From assembly GCA_004144595.1 (NCBI GenBank), contig SEEM01000015.1, forward strand, positions 1 through 64,000: a DNA stretch of 64,000 nt, given 5' to 3'. Shown in pieces: positions 62,643 to 64,000 of the stretch. The number at the start of each line of letters is the position of its first letter. Positions within the stretch are counted from its first letter, which is position 1. Under the pieces are notes generated by a model. The model ran no database searches, had not been told where the DNA came from, and saw nothing but the letters and a program-made list of their open reading frames with translations. The stretch is from Hyphomicrobiales bacterium (GTDB lineage: Bacteria > Pseudomonadota > Alphaproteobacteria > Rhizobiales > Beijerinckiaceae). A program made the position numbers and the translations under genes.

Positions 62643-64000
62643 ATGGGCAAACCGGTCGATCCGCCGCCGGAAGACGAGTCCGAGCGCATCGATCTGAAAT
62701 CGGCGCTCGAAGAGCGTTATCTCGCCTATGCGCTCTCGACCATCATGCACCGCGCCCTGCCGGACGCGCGCGACGGCCTGAAGCCGGTCCACCGCCGTAT
62801 CCTGCACGCCATGCGGCTACTTCGGCTCGATCCCGGCCAGGTCCACAAGAAATGCGCCCGCATCGTCGGCGACGTCATCGGCAAGTTCCACCCGCATGGC
62901 GACCAGTCGGTCTACGACGCGCTGGTCCGTCTCGCGCAGGATTTCGCCCAGCGCTATCCGCTCGTCGACGGGCAGGGCAATTTCGGCAATATCGACGGCG
63001 ATAACGCTGCCGCCTACCGCTACACCGAAGCGCGCATGACCGAGGTCGCGCGCCTGCTCCTCGAAGGGATCGACGAGGACGCGGTCGATTTCCGCGAGAC
63101 CTATAACGGCGAGGACGAGGAGCCGGTCGTGCTCCCGGCCGCTTTCCCCAACCTGCTCGCCAACGGCTCGCAGGGCATCGCGGTCGGCATGGCGACCTCG
63201 ATACCCCCGCACAATGCTGCCGAGCTCTGCGACGCTGCGCTTTATCTGATCCAGCATCCGGAGACGTCCTCGGAACAGCTCATGACCTTCGTGCCCGGCC
63301 CGGATTTTCCGACGGGCGGCATCATCGTCGAAACCCGCGCCTCGATGGCGGAGACCTATCGCACCGGCCGCGGCGCGTTCCGCACCCGTGCCCGGTGGGT
63401 GAAGGAGGATCTCGAACGCGGCGCCTGGCAGGTCGTCGTCACCGAGATCCCCTACATGGTCTCGAAGGGCCGGCTGATCGAGAAGATCGCCGAACTGCTC
63501 AACGACAAGAAGCTGCCGCTGGTCGCCGACCTGCGCGATGAATCCGCGGAAGACATCCGCATCGTCATCGAGCCCCGCGCCCGCAATGTCGATCCCAACC
63601 TGATGATGGAATCGCTCTTCCGGCTCTCCGAGCTGGAAGCGCGCATTTCGATGAACATGAACGTGCTGACCGGCGGGCTGGTACCGCGCGTGCTGAGCCT
63701 GGCCGAGGCCCTGCGCGCCTGGCTCGACCATCGTCGCGATGTCCTGCAGCGGCGTTCGCGCTTCCGGCTCGGCCAGATCGACAAGCGCCTCGAAATCCTG
63801 CGCGGCCTGCTGATCGTCTATCTCGATCTCGACCGGGTGATCAAAATCATCCGCGAGGAGGACGAGCCGAAGATCGAGCTGATGCGGTACTTCGAACTCA
63901 CCGAAATCCAGGCCAACGCGATCCTCGACACCCGCCTGCGTGCTCTGCGCAAGCTTGAGGAGATGCAGCTCAAGACCGAGCTCGACGAGTTGACCAAGGA
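62643..64000 (+). CDS. parC: DNA topoisomerase IV subunit A, N-terminal part (cut by window end)
   Basis: The first ~452 residues of ParC are present and the gene runs off the right edge. The breakage-reunion domain begins [37 protein letters not shown]. The active-site tyrosine is Y127 in [14 protein letters not shown], preceded by the [13 protein letters not shown] segment. The linkage after recO fits ParC better than GyrA, and the short N-terminus with a [12 protein letters not shown] start also fits. A GyrA identity is not fully excluded without the C-terminal part. Confidence 0.92.
   Translation, partial: MGKPVDPPPEDESERIDLKSALEERYLAYALSTIMHRALPDARDGLKPVHRRILHAMRLLRLDPGQVHKKCARIVGDVIGKFHPHGDQSVYDALVRLAQDFAQRYPLVDGQGNFGNIDGDNAAAYRYTEARMTEVARLLLEGIDEDAVDFRETYNGEDEEPVVLPAAFPNLLANGSQGIAVGMATSIPPHNAAELCDAALYLIQHPETSSEQLMTFVPGPDFPTGGIIVETRASMAETYRTGRGAFRTRARWVKEDLERGAWQVVVTEIPYMVSKGRLIEKIAELLNDKKLPLVADLRDESAEDIRIVIEPRARNVDPNLMMESLFRLSELEARISMNMNVLTGGLVPRVLSLAEALRAWLDHRRDVLQRRSRFRLGQIDKRLEILRGLLIVYLDLDRVIKIIREEDEPKIELMRYFELTEIQANAILDTRLRALRKLEEMQLKTELDELTK

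Noticed and set aside
1..64000. Long reading frames antisense or out of frame to known genes, some over 500 codons (for example opposite rsh, lysC and the RND pump).
   Set aside because: They overlap well-supported genes, lack ribosome sites and show the Arg/Ala/Asp-rich composition of GC-rich shadow frames.
1..64000. CRISPR arrays, tRNA, rRNA, tmRNA, insertion sequences and prophage genes.
   Set aside because: I found no regularly spaced direct repeats, no tRNA-like folds in the gaps, and no transposase, integrase or phage structural protein.

Overview
The window is high-GC alphaproteobacterial chromosome and looks most like a Bosea-type member of the Hyphomicrobiales. This is an inference from three things. 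The porin (39621-40928) begins with a signal peptide and mature N-terminus typical of Bradyrhizobium/Bosea/Methylobacterium porins. Ethylmalonyl-CoA pathway genes (ccr, mcd) are present. The housekeeping cluster pdxJ-acpS-lepB-rnc-era-recO-parC has alphaproteobacterial gene content. I see no rRNA, tRNA, CRISPR array, insertion sequence or prophage. Coding density is high and no gene is clearly broken except by the two window edges.

Layout. 1-481: end of an enoyl-CoA hydratase whose first ~78 bases are an exact inverted copy of bases 153-230, probably a fold-back artefact at a contig end. 591-5392: marR, adaptor and RND pump operon. 5524-7947: lysC, ubiG and a small membrane protein. 8148-15478: ccr, a chemotaxis receptor, a GST, an EamA transporter, mcd and a SIMPL protein. 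15488-21507: an EamA transporter coupled to a divergent aspartate-carbamoyltransferase-like protein, a GGDEF/EAL protein and a Tat-type CpdB nucleotidase. 21655-29866: a hydratase/CoA-transferase pair of the mesaconyl/itaconyl-CoA type, a zinc alcohol dehydrogenase and a complete Liv-type ABC importer. 30117-32803: MBL hydrolase, DUF4142 protein and a keto-acid hydratase-like protein. 32910-44327: the envelope block tamA-tamB, a major porin, a four-repeat OmpA protein and a small membrane protein. 44334-49987: alpha/beta hydrolase, lytic transglycosylase, dapA, smpB and a NYN protein. 50126-55355: acetyltransferase, era-rnc-lepB, aquaporin, acpS and pdxJ. 55569-64000: HerA-like ATPase, rpoZ, rsh, a divergent lysR/tautomerase pair, recO and the start of parC.

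How the genes work together. Ccr and Mcd belong to the ethylmalonyl-CoA route for acetyl-CoA assimilation. The CaiB/hydratase pair could act on C5-dicarboxyl-CoA compounds linked to the mesaconyl-CoA that Mcd makes. LysC and DapA are two steps of lysine/diaminopimelate synthesis, and Slt remodels the diaminopimelate-containing wall. TamA/TamB, the porin and the OmpA protein form an envelope block. RpoZ and Rsh link transcription to the stringent response.

A family of ~75-96 bp REP-like palindromic repeats (GTCAT at one end, ATGAC at the other) sits at gene 3' ends in five places, and a second repeat type lies upstream of livH. No clearly new defence or mobile system is visible. The points most worth following up are the fold-back end, the repeat family, the four-repeat OmpA protein with its partner, the carbamoyltransferase paralogue with missing catalytic residues, and two palindromic operator candidates.
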